Position numbers and translations under genes: made by a program
NCBI RefSeq assembly: GCF_002929745.1
Contig: NZ_PJIQ01000007.1
Span: 26,711 to 90,710 of the forward strand
Length of the DNA: 64,000 nt
Direction of reading: 5' to 3'
Source: Arthrobacter sp. B1805
GTDB lineage: Bacteria > Actinomycetota > Actinomycetes > Actinomycetales > Micrococcaceae
Part shown: one piece after another, positions 50,694 through 58,415 of the stretch
How the letters are laid out: the number at the start of each line of letters is the position of its first letter
Numbering within the stretch: position 1 is the stretch's first letter
Notes under the pieces: model-generated
What the model was told of the DNA's origin: nothing
The model's database searches: none
The model's input: the letters and a program-made list of their open reading frames with translations, nothing else

Positions 50694-53270
50694 GTGACGG
50701 AAGTGTACGGAAGTCCCAAGACCCACGGGATGCGCCACAGTCTCATCCGAGAGACAGTCCTGGAGTCGTTGGTCGCATCGCACCGACGTCCGCTGCTGCT
50801 CGGCATCACAGGAGCGGGGGGAAGCGGGAAGAGCACTCTCCTGGGCATGCTGGAGGCGCGCTACAGGGCTGAGGGAGTAACTGTCCGTCGTGACTACCTG
50901 GAGGTCGATTCCGAAGCCAGCGCCGGTCGAAGTGCCGTCTTCGTCGACGACGCCCACTCGCTGAAGGAGTCGGATCTCGCCCACGTTCATTCGCTCCTTA
51001 GAGCGGATCACGTGGACGTCATCATCGCGTATCGTCCCTGGCCCCGGACGAAAGCGCTGCGCGAACTGGTGGCGGCGATCAAGGAACAGACCCCGCCCAT
51101 CAAGCTGAAGCCCTGGTCGCTCGAGGAGATCGACGATTACGCCGCTTCCTCCCTGGGAATGAGACCCTCCGCAGATGTCGTGGACAAGATCGCCGAGTTG
51201 ACCGGTGGAATGCCCTGGCTCGTTCAGCGAGTCGTGTCTGGTCTCCATGACAGCGGGAGCGGATTGAGCGCTGCGGATCTCGTGTCCCATCAGGGCCTGA
51301 CCGAGCTCGCTGACGAGCTCGAGGAGATCGGCGGTATCAGTCGTGACACCCTGTTGGTCATGGCCGTCGGTGATACTGCGGGCGTCCATCCGTTCCCGGG
51401 CCTGGGCGGGGCCGGGGGTGACTTCGAAGAAGCAATCGCACGGGCGAAATCAGCAGGATTGCTGCTTCCCACCGGTCAACTCATCCCCTTGGTGCAGCAG
51501 GCATTGCTGGCGGCCGCACCACGGTATCGGGTGCAGGAGCTTCAGAAGGCGATCGTCGATACGCTCGAGTCGCAGGGGCTGCTCCCCACCGACGTTGCGC
51601 GCGCCCTGGCACGCAGCGGGTTCAAGGACCAGCGAGTCGCGCACCTGCTGGTCGAAGCAGGGAATGCAGCGCTTGCCCCGCAGCCGGATCTTGCTGCCGC
51701 TCTGTACGCAGACGCCGTCAGTGCCGGAGCCAACGAGCTGGCACTGGCTGCGCGGCGCGCTCAGGCCGCGTTGGCGCTCGGCGATCTTGATACGGCAGGC
51801 CGTCTCCTCGACGACCTGTTGATGCAGTCATCCGCCCCTGACCTCCGACGGGGAGTGAACGTCTCCGCCACTGTCTGGGCTCAGCGGGGTATGTTGGCCC
51901 GCGGAGCGGAGGTGTACCGCTGGTTGGGCCCGGAGCGAGTGGGATCCTCGGGTCCCCTTGCAGCCGTTGCGATGGTCGGCAGTGGCGACAGGGACGGGGC
52001 CAGGCAGATGCTCGATGCAGCCGCACCTTCTGCGTCTCCCACTGTGCTCGCCGTCGCGACCACCCTCGTGGCTCAGGGAATATACGACACCCTGGGCGAT
52101 CGGCCCCAGCAGGCAGTAGCTACCCTCATCAGGGCATCCAATTTGATGACCTCTTCGGCCGCTTGTATACCTCTGCCGGACCTGCCGGCAGCACTCGGCG
52201 CCGTCGTCGCGCTGCACCACGGGGACATCCGCGTTGCGCACTCCATCCTCGATGCAGCGCTGGCAGGTAATCAGGGAGGCGATGGGGGGCGTCCGAGGCT
52301 CATACTGCTGCGAGCCTGGGTAGCCATGCAGGAAGGCCACCTGGATCAGGCAAGGTCTGCAATCGATGAAGCTACCGAGTTCTGCGACGGCTGTTTCGGA
52401 CCGCGTGACCAGTACCTTCTGGACGTACTGGAGGTTGCCGTGGCACGGCGAACCGGCAGCGCCATCGACCTCGTGACTGCCTGGAGCCGAGCCCAGGAAA
52501 GTGTGTCCAGGGTGTCGGTCGACCTGTACAACCTGCTTCCACTCGGGGAGTTGATGGTCGCGGCCGCCCGACTCCGGGAATCCCGATGGCTGGAGCCCCA
52601 CATCGAGGAGGCGTGGGCGCTTCTCGCCAGACTCGGCAATCCGACACTGTGGGCCATCCCGCTGCATTGGAGCGCGGTGCAGGCCGCCATGCTCAACGAG
52701 CGGCCCGACAGCATCTCGCCCCACGCCTCCGCACTGGTGCGCGCCTCGAGTCACAGCCACGCGGCCTCCGCTTTCGCCACGGCTGGTCGTGTGTGGATCT
52801 CTGTCCTCGGTTCGAAGGTCGACGTGGCCGCCGTTGAGTCGGCAGCCCACGGGCTCTCGGCAGTCGGCCGGCCCTGGGACGGATCCCGGTTGGCAGGTCA
52901 TGCAGCAGCGCGGGCGAGTGAGGGAAAGGACATGAGTCAGCTCCTGGCATGCGCTCGTGGTCTCAACCCGAGTACGGGCCTGAGCCAGCAAGCACCCCCG
53001 TCGCCCGAAGCACCGAGTCCTGGCGAAACGGGAACCGCTGCCGGTCCGACGCCGGAGCAGGGCAAGCTGAGCGCGCGCGAGTACGAGGTTGCGCATCTGG
53101 TTCTGCAGGGCAGGACCTACAGGGAGATCGGAGAGACGATGTACATCTCCATGCGCACGGTAGAGCACCATATGGCGCGCATGCGGCGCCGGTTGGGGGC
53201 CAAGAACCGTTCCGAACTGCTCATGCAGCTTCGCTTGATTCTGCGGGATACACCTGACTCCACCGATTGA
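50694..53270 (+). CDS. LuxR-family ATP-dependent transcriptional regulator (LAL type), third
   Basis: 858 residues from a GTG 5 bp after the Hsp70-like gene. Walker A GAGGSGKST (40-48), Walker B AVFVDDAHS (81-89), sensor-like VIIAYRPWPR, then helical repeats. The C-terminal LuxR HTH reads LSAREYEVAHLVLQGRTYREIGETMY then MRTVEHHMARMRRRLGA. In mycobacteria the iniBAC operon is controlled by IniR, also an ATPase-HTH protein next to iniB. By position directly before the IniB-like pair, this gene is the best candidate for a comparable activator; that is inference. Confidence 0.88.
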   Translation: MTEVYGSPKTHGMRHSLIRETVLESLVASHRRPLLLGITGAGGSGKSTLLGMLEARYRAEGVTVRRDYLEVDSEASAGRSAVFVDDAHSLKESDLAHVHSLLRADHVDVIIAYRPWPRTKALRELVAAIKEQTPPIKLKPWSLEEIDDYAASSLGMRPSADVVDKIAELTGGMPWLVQRVVSGLHDSGSGLSAADLVSHQGLTELADELEEIGGISRDTLLVMAVGDTAGVHPFPGLGGAGGDFEEAIARAKSAGLLLPTGQLIPLVQQALLAAAPRYRVQELQKAIVDTLESQGLLPTDVARALARSGFKDQRVAHLLVEAGNAALAPQPDLAAALYADAVSAGANELALAARRAQAALALGDLDTAGRLLDDLLMQSSAPDLRRGVNVSATVWAQRGMLARGAEVYRWLGPERVGSSGPLAAVAMVGSGDRDGARQMLDAAAPSASPTVLAVATTLVAQGIYDTLGDRPQQAVATLIRASNLMTSSAACIPLPDLPAALGAVVALHHGDIRVAHSILDAALAGNQGGDGGRPRLILLRAWVAMQEGHLDQARSAIDEATEFCDGCFGPRDQYLLDVLEVAVARRTGSAIDLVTAWSRAQESVSRVSVDLYNLLPLGELMVAAARLRESRWLEPHIEEAWALLARLGNPTLWAIPLHWSAVQAAMLNERPDSISPHASALVRASSHSHAASAFATAGRVWISVLGSKVDVAAVESAAHGLSAVGRPWDGSRLAGHAAARASEGKDMSQLLACARGLNPSTGLSQQAPPSPEAPSPGETGTAAGPTPEQGKLSAREYEVAHLVLQGRTYREIGETMYISMRTVEHHMARMRRRLGAKNRSELLMQLRLILRDTPDSTD

Positions 53271-53286
53271 GAGCGCCGGCGCTCTC
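53269..53286 (+). terminator. Palindrome at the end of the third LAL gene
   Basis: GAGAGCGCCGGCGCTCTC is an 18-bp perfect palindrome overlapping the last base pairs of the stop codon. It could form a 7- to 8-bp hairpin that ends the Hsp70-LAL transcript before the IniB promoter region. No T run follows. Confidence 0.45.
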
Positions 53287-53340
53287 GGTACGCGTGGTGC
53301 GAAGGTCCTTCCGAGGAGTTTCGCGGCTTCGGACGTCCTC

Positions 53341-53534
53341 GACTACCTAATGGGCGTAAGAAAACCCCTAACCCCCTAATGCCTTCGCCGCCCAAATCCC
53401 TAGCGGGCCGCTTCCAGGTAGGGGGTTTACCCCCGATGCCCGGTGGGTGACGTGAGCCATACGTTTGATTCAAGCCCGGTAGCGACACTGGGCGGGATCA
53501 CCTTCACACACTCTTCAGATCGAGGGATCAAATC
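53341..53534 (+). promoter_or_regulatory. Upstream regulatory region of the first IniB-like gene
   Basis: 194 bp that reappear without gaps at 55016-55209. It holds a row of related boxes: CTACCTAA, AACCCCTAA, CCCCCTAATG, AAATCCCTAGCGG, then GGTAGGGGGTTTACCCCC (inverted repeat GGGGGT-TT-ACCCCC at 53421-53434). The CCCTA theme in both orientations is what a LuxR-type activator binding repeated half sites might need. Nearer the gene are CATACGTTTGATT (-10-like) and CGAGGGA as ribosome site. Confidence 0.6.
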
Positions 53535-54821
53535 ATGGCTACACTCGCTTCTTCACTTCTTGACTTCCTGATGAACCTCTTCAACGATCCGGAAGCCGCT
53601 GCTGACTTCCTGGAGGACCCGGAGCAGGCTCTGGAAGATGCCGGCTTGGGCGGCGTGTGCTGGGATGACGTCGAGGCTGTCCTGCCCGTCGTCGTCGACT
53701 ACGCACCGATCACGGTCAGCTCCTCCTTCGACCGCGAGTACAACACCGGTGGCAACGCCACGGGCAACTTCGCGGGCAACACCTGGGCTCCCGTTGCCGC
53801 CGCTCCGGCCGCACACGTGGCACCCGCTCACGTCCACCACGATGACGACCACGGACACGACGACCACGGTCACGCTGTTGCACAGCTGCACAGCATCGTG
53901 AACAACTACACCTACACCTCCACCACGGATGACCGCGACACCATCACCGACCAGTCGGTGAACCAGAACATCTGGGCCAACGGCGACGTCACCCAGCTGT
54001 TCGACAACGACGCTGTTGTCGCATCCGGCGACGGCGCCATCGCCGCCGGCGACGACGTCGAGATCGACGAGTCCGAGGACAACTCGACCAACATCACCGT
54101 CGGCGACATCGAGATCGATGACTCCTTCAACGAGGACAATGACACCGACATCGACGTCGACATCGACGACTCGTACAACGAGGACAACGATGGCGTCGAC
54201 GGCGACGACAACGTCGTCGGTGGCAGTGGCAGCGGAGCGATCGTCGTCGGTGACGACAACGCTGTCGGCAACGAGGACAACGATGGCGTTGACGGCGACG
54301 GCAACATCGTCGGTACCGAGGGTGACGTCATCATCGGCGACGAGAACGTCACGGGTGACGACAATGTCGTTGGCGACGGCAACATCGTCGGCAACGACAC
54401 CGAGATCGATGTCGAGGTTGGTGACATCGTCGGTGGCGACCAGGTTGGTGGCGACCAGGCCGGTGGCGACATCATCGACGTCGGAGATGTCACGGTCGGT
54501 GACATCGTCGGTGGCGACAACGTCGGCGGCGACAACGTCGGTGGCGACCTCATCGATGTCGGAGACGTCGACGTAGAGGTCGGCGACATCGTCGGCGGAG
54601 ACCTCGTTGAGGGCCCGGTCGTCGGTGGCGACCTGATCGAGGACGTCGAGGTCGGCGACATCGTCGGTGGCGACGTCATCGAGGTCGGAGACGTTGACCT
54701 CGACCTCGTCGGTGGCGACCTCGTCGACGTTGGAGATGTCGCCGACGGCGGCATCATCGGCGACGTCGACCTGGACGTCGTAGCCGAACTGCCCGTCCTC
54801 GTAGAGGATCCTGCTCTCTAA
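53535..54821 (+). CDS. IniB N-terminal domain-like repeat protein, copy 1
   Basis: 428 residues, no signal peptide. Residues 1-62 match the IniB N-terminal domain: a helical SLLDFLMNLFNDPEAAADFL then DPEQALEDAGLGGVCWDDVEAVLPVVVDYAPI. A His/Asp patch (about 99-113) follows, then VNQNIWANGDVTQLFDNDAVVASGDGAIAAGDD. Residues 190-428 are Asp/Gly/Val/Ile repeats in steps such as VGDIVGGDQVGGDQAGGD, very acidic, likely a beta-rich stacked fold and possibly a Ca2+ binder (inference). IniB of mycobacteria is induced by cell-wall drugs; its action is unknown. The opposite strand shows long open frames that are composition artefacts. Confidence 0.85.
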   Translation: MATLASSLLDFLMNLFNDPEAAADFLEDPEQALEDAGLGGVCWDDVEAVLPVVVDYAPITVSSSFDREYNTGGNATGNFAGNTWAPVAAAPAAHVAPAHVHHDDDHGHDDHGHAVAQLHSIVNNYTYTSTTDDRDTITDQSVNQNIWANGDVTQLFDNDAVVASGDGAIAAGDDVEIDESEDNSTNITVGDIEIDDSFNEDNDTDIDVDIDDSYNEDNDGVDGDDNVVGGSGSGAIVVGDDNAVGNEDNDGVDGDGNIVGTEGDVIIGDENVTGDDNVVGDGNIVGNDTEIDVEVGDIVGGDQVGGDQAGGDIIDVGDVTVGDIVGGDNVGGDNVGGDLIDVGDVDVEVGDIVGGDLVEGPVVGGDLIEDVEVGDIVGGDVIEVGDVDLDLVGGDLVDVGDVADGGIIGDVDLDVVAELPVLVEDPAL

Positions 54822-54851
54822 GCAGTAGCTCCGTAACACAACAGCATAAGT

Positions 54852-54882
54852 AGGAGGCCCGGACATTCCGTCCGGGCCTCCT
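54852..54882 (+). terminator. Terminator after IniB-like copy 1
   Basis: A 13-bp perfect stem (AGGAGGCCCGGAC / GTCCGGGCCTCCT) with an ATTCC loop lies 30 bp after the stop. Confidence 0.8.
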
Positions 54883-54888
54883 GCACGT

Positions 54889-55209
54889 CCAAGCCCTGAC
54901 ATACCTGATCGGCCTGTAGGGGTTTGAACTGCCGAAGCCGGCGGAGGACCAGAGGCTCTGAGCGGAACCAGCACGGAGGGATCCTTCTGAAATGACGGCA
55001 ATGCTCACGAGAAGTGACTACCTAACGGGGGCAGGAAAACCCCTAACCCCCTAATGTGGTCGGCACTGAAATCCCTAGCGGACCGCTTCCAGGTAGGGGG
55101 TTTACCCCCGATGCCCGGTGGGTGACGTGAGCCATACGTTTGATTCAAGCCCGGCAGCGACACCGGGCGGGATCACCTTCACACACTCTTCAGATCGAGG
55201 GATCAAATC
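54889..55209 (+). promoter_or_regulatory. Spacer and upstream regulatory region of the second IniB-like gene
   Basis: Bases 54889-55015 are unique spacer with no gene seen. Bases 55016-55209 repeat the 194-bp region before copy 1, keeping the CCTAA, AACCCCTAACCCCCTAATG, CCCTAGCGG and GGGGGTTTACCCCC (55096-55109) elements, while the stretch between them (TGGTCGGCACTG versus CCTTCGCCGCCC) is free to vary. The boxes are therefore more conserved than the gaps. Confidence 0.6.
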
Positions 55210-56490
55210 ATGGCTACACTCGCTTCTTCACTTCTTGACTTCCTGATGAACCTCTTCAACGATCCGGAAGCTGCTGCTGACTTCCTGGAGGACCCGGAGC
55301 AGGCTCTGGAAGATGCCGGCCTGGGCGGCGTGTGCTGGGATGACGTCGAGGCTGTCCTGCCCGTCGTCGTCGATTACGCACCGATCACGGTCAGCTCCTC
55401 CTTCGACCGCGAGTACAACACCGGTGGCAACGCGACGGGCAACTTCGCGGGCAACACCTGGGCTCCCGTCGCCGCCGCTCCGGCCGCACACGTGGCACCG
55501 GTTCACGTTGCTCCCGTGCACCACGATGACGACCACGGTCACGCCGTTGCACAGCTGCACAGCATCGTGAACAACTACACCTACACCTCCCACACGGATG
55601 ACCGCGACACCATCACCGACCAGTCGGTGAACCAGAACATCTGGGCTGACGGCGACGTCACCCAGGTGTTCGACAACGACGCTGTTGTCGCATCCGGTGA
55701 CGACTCCATCGCTGCCGGCGGGAGCGTTGCGCTCGACGAGTCGGTGGACAACTCGACGAACGTCACCGTCGGTGACATCGACATCGACGGATCCTTCAAC
55801 GAGGACAACGACGTCGAGCTCGACGTCGACATCGATGGATCCTTCAATGAGGACAACGACGACGTCGACGGCGACGACAACGTCATCGGTGGTGCTGGTG
55901 GAGGAACCGTCGTCGTCGGCGACGGCAACGCTGTCGGCAACGAGGACAACGACGACGTCGACGGTGACGACAACATCGTCGGCACCGACGGTGACGTCAT
56001 CATCGGCGACGAGAACGTCACGGGCGACGACAACGTCGTCGGCGACGACAATGTCGTCGACAACGAGCTTGATGTCGATGTCGAGATCGGCGACATCGTC
56101 GGTGGCGACCAGGTCGGTGGCGACCAGGCCGGTGGCGATATCGTCAACGTCGGAGATGTCGAGATCGGTGACATCGTCGGTGGCGACAACGTTGGCGGCG
56201 ACAACGTCGGCGGCGACCTCATCGATGTCGGAGACGTCGATGTAGTAGTCGGAGACGTCGTCGGCGGAGACCTCGTCGAGGGCCCGGTCGTCGGTGGCGA
56301 CCTGATCGATGACATCACGGTCGGCGACATCGTCGGTGGCGACGTCGTCGAGGTCGGAGACGTCGACCTCGACCTCGTCGGTGGCGACCTCGTCGACGTC
56401 GGAGATGTCGCCGAGGGCGGCATCATCGGCGACGTCGACCTGGACGTCGTAGCCGAACTGCCCGTCCTCGTAGAGGATCCTGCTCTCTAA
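55210..56490 (+). CDS. IniB N-terminal domain-like repeat protein, copy 2
   Basis: 426 residues. The first 90 residues match copy 1 almost exactly. The His patch is shorter (VAPVHVAPVHHDDDHGHA), and the repeat half carries other choices, for example DGSFNEDNDDVDGDDNVIGG and VGDVVGGDLVEGP, but ends the same (LDVVAELPVLVEDPAL). No cysteine other than Cys42 and no signal peptide. The pair may form mixed assemblies or be expressed together, since their promoters are alike. Function unknown. Confidence 0.85.
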   Translation: MATLASSLLDFLMNLFNDPEAAADFLEDPEQALEDAGLGGVCWDDVEAVLPVVVDYAPITVSSSFDREYNTGGNATGNFAGNTWAPVAAAPAAHVAPVHVAPVHHDDDHGHAVAQLHSIVNNYTYTSHTDDRDTITDQSVNQNIWADGDVTQVFDNDAVVASGDDSIAAGGSVALDESVDNSTNVTVGDIDIDGSFNEDNDVELDVDIDGSFNEDNDDVDGDDNVIGGAGGGTVVVGDGNAVGNEDNDDVDGDDNIVGTDGDVIIGDENVTGDDNVVGDDNVVDNELDVDVEIGDIVGGDQVGGDQAGGDIVNVGDVEIGDIVGGDNVGGDNVGGDLIDVGDVDVVVGDVVGGDLVEGPVVGGDLIDDITVGDIVGGDVVEVGDVDLDLVGGDLVDVGDVAEGGIIGDVDLDVVAELPVLVEDPAL

Positions 56491-56522
56491 GCAGTAGCCC
56501 TGTGTAACACAACAGCATAAGT

Positions 56523-56553
56523 AGGAGGCCCGGACACCGTGTTCGGGCCTCCT
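56523..56553 (+). terminator. Terminator-like hairpin after IniB-like copy 2
   Basis: AGGAGGCCCGGACAC pairs with GTGTTCGGGCCTCCT with one G-T pair, closely related to the hairpin after copy 1. The dynamin-like genes begin 38 bp later, so read-through probably feeds them. Confidence 0.7.
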
Positions 56554-56591
56554 GCACGTGGCACACTTACGGTAATTCGAGGGGGAGTTGT

Positions 56592-58415
56592 ATGACCGAG
56601 CTGGTCAAGCTGGTGGAGGAAGGCATTGCGCTGACGACTGCGGGCGAGCGGGAGGACCTCCGCGCGCGGCTGGAGCAGACCCGCAAGCGCCTGCTCGACC
56701 CGAACGTCCGCGTCATCGTGGTGGGGGAATTCAAACAGGGCAAGAGCAAACTCATCAACGCGCTCGTCAATGCCGCCGTGTGTCCCGTCGACGATGACAT
56801 CGCTACGTCCGTTCCGACGGTCGTACGCCACGGAAGTCCGGCATCAGCGAGCATCATCACCCTCACGAGCAACGGCGCGGAGGGTGAGGAGGAGATCAAG
56901 CGTGTTCCCGTCAAACTCGATGAGCTGGCCGGCTACGTCTCCGAGAACGGAAACCCAGGCAATGAACGCAAGATCGCGTCGGCTGAGGTGCGCCTGCCGC
57001 GACAGCTTCTCAGCGGCGGCTTGTCGATCATCGATTCTCCAGGGGTCGGCGGCCTCGATTCCGCCCACTCCCTCGCTACTCTGACGGCGTTGCCCACAGC
57101 CGACGCCATGATTCTGGTGTCCGACGCGTCCCAGGAGTACACCGAGCCGGAGATCAGCTTCCTCCGGCAGGCCATGCGCGTGGCACCAACCGTGGCCTGT
57201 GTCCTGACGAAGACCGATCTGTATCCGCAGTGGCGTCAGATCGAGGAACTCGACCGGCATCACCTCGATCAGGTCGATCCGAAGATCCCGCTGTTCCCCG
57301 TGTCGTCGGACCTTCGGCTTCACGCAGCGCGTCTGCAGGACAAGGAACTGAACATCGAGTCGGGATTCCCCCCTCTGGTGAACTACCTGCGCCGGGAGAT
57401 CCTAGGAAAAGCAGAACGTGTCCAGCGCAAATCCGTTCAACAGGACCTGCTGGCCGCCACGGGACACCTACTGCTCTCCCTGCGAGCCGAACTCAACTCC
57501 CTCGAAGACCCCGGCAATTCGCCGCAGATGATCGCAGGGTTGGAGGCCGCGAAGGAGCAGGCGAACGAACTGCGGAAGAGGTCGGCGCGTTGGCAGGTGA
57601 CGCTCAACGACGGAGCCAGCGACCTCATAGCTGACATGGAGCACGACCTGCGGGAGCGGATGCGTGCCATCCAGCGTGAGGCAGAGACCGCGATCGATCA
57701 GGGCGACCCGGGGGCAGTGTGGGACCAGTTCTCCGAGTGGCTCGAGCAGCGCGTGTCGGCGGCCGTTTCCGAAACCTTCATCTGGACCAATGAGAGGGCC
57801 CAGTGGCTCGCTGAACAGGTAGCCGAACATTTCGCGCAGGATCACATCCCCCTGCCGGCGCTTCGCGTCGACGACACGGAGAACGTCCTCGATCCCGTGG
57901 AGCAGATGCCCACGCTCGATCCCGGTCATATCGGCCCGGGCCAGAAGGTGCTCATCGGAATGCGAGGTTCCTACGGCGGCGTCCTGATGTTCGGCCTGCT
58001 GACCGGAATCGTGGGCATGGCACTGATCAACCCGCTCTCCGTCGGAGCGGGCCTCATCCTCGGCCGCAAGGCCTACACCGAGGACAAGGAGGCCCGACTC
58101 AAGCGGCGCCAGGGAGAGGCGAAGGTCCTGGTACGTCGTCAGATCGACGACGTGATCTTCCAGGTCGGGAAGCAGCTGAAGGACCGTCTTCGACTCGTCC
58201 AGCGCTCCACGCGGGACCACTTCACCGAGATCGCGGAGGAGCACCACCGTTCGCTCGGTGATTCCGTGACCGCGGCCCAGAAGTCCGCCGCTACCCTCGC
58301 CGTCGAGCGGGATCAACGAGTGCGCACGATGAACGCCGAGATCAAGCGGGTGACTCTGCTGCGCCAGCAGGCACAGGCACTGACCAGGGCGCCCGCGAAG
58401 GCCACCGCGGTCTGA
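56592..58415 (+). CDS. Dynamin-like GTPase, IniA-like
   Basis: 607 residues. ATG after GAGGGGGAG. GTPase motifs: G1 GEFKQGKSK (45-53), G2 Thr in DIATSVPT, G3 DSPGVGG (148-154), G4 TKTD (206-209). A long helical stalk follows, with a hydrophobic, Gly-rich segment near 450-490 (GGVLMFGLLTGIVGMALINPL) that can insert into membrane, and a final coiled region (RQQAQALTRAPAK). This layout matches mycobacterial IniA, a bacterial dynamin-like protein with membrane-remodelling activity. It overlaps the next GTPase gene by one base; the two probably work as a pair. Confidence 0.9.
   Translation: MTELVKLVEEGIALTTAGEREDLRARLEQTRKRLLDPNVRVIVVGEFKQGKSKLINALVNAAVCPVDDDIATSVPTVVRHGSPASASIITLTSNGAEGEEEIKRVPVKLDELAGYVSENGNPGNERKIASAEVRLPRQLLSGGLSIIDSPGVGGLDSAHSLATLTALPTADAMILVSDASQEYTEPEISFLRQAMRVAPTVACVLTKTDLYPQWRQIEELDRHHLDQVDPKIPLFPVSSDLRLHAARLQDKELNIESGFPPLVNYLRREILGKAERVQRKSVQQDLLAATGHLLLSLRAELNSLEDPGNSPQMIAGLEAAKEQANELRKRSARWQVTLNDGASDLIADMEHDLRERMRAIQREAETAIDQGDPGAVWDQFSEWLEQRVSAAVSETFIWTNERAQWLAEQVAEHFAQDHIPLPALRVDDTENVLDPVEQMPTLDPGHIGPGQKVLIGMRGSYGGVLMFGLLTGIVGMALINPLSVGAGLILGRKAYTEDKEARLKRRQGEAKVLVRRQIDDVIFQVGKQLKDRLRLVQRSTRDHFTEIAEEHHRSLGDSVTAAQKSAATLAVERDQRVRTMNAEIKRVTLLRQQAQALTRAPAKATAV

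Larger units (their letters stand above)
53341..56559 (+). repeat. Tandem gene-plus-promoter duplication of about 1.55 kb
   Basis: Copy 1 runs from 53341 to about 54888 and copy 2 from 55016 to about 56559. Each contains the regulatory region, an IniB-like gene and a terminator hairpin. The last 104 bp of the regulatory region differ at only about two positions, and the first 90 codons of the genes are almost the same. The repeat half of the genes differs more. A 127-bp unique spacer separates the copies. Confidence 0.85.

Noticed and set aside
53553..55001. A 482-codon open frame on the minus strand opposite the first IniB-like gene (and similar ones opposite the second)
   Set aside because: It exists because the plus-strand GAC/GTC/GGC repeats have no stop codons in reverse. 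Its protein is an equally simple Asp/Val repeat, it has no start signal, and the plus frame has the conserved N-terminal domain.
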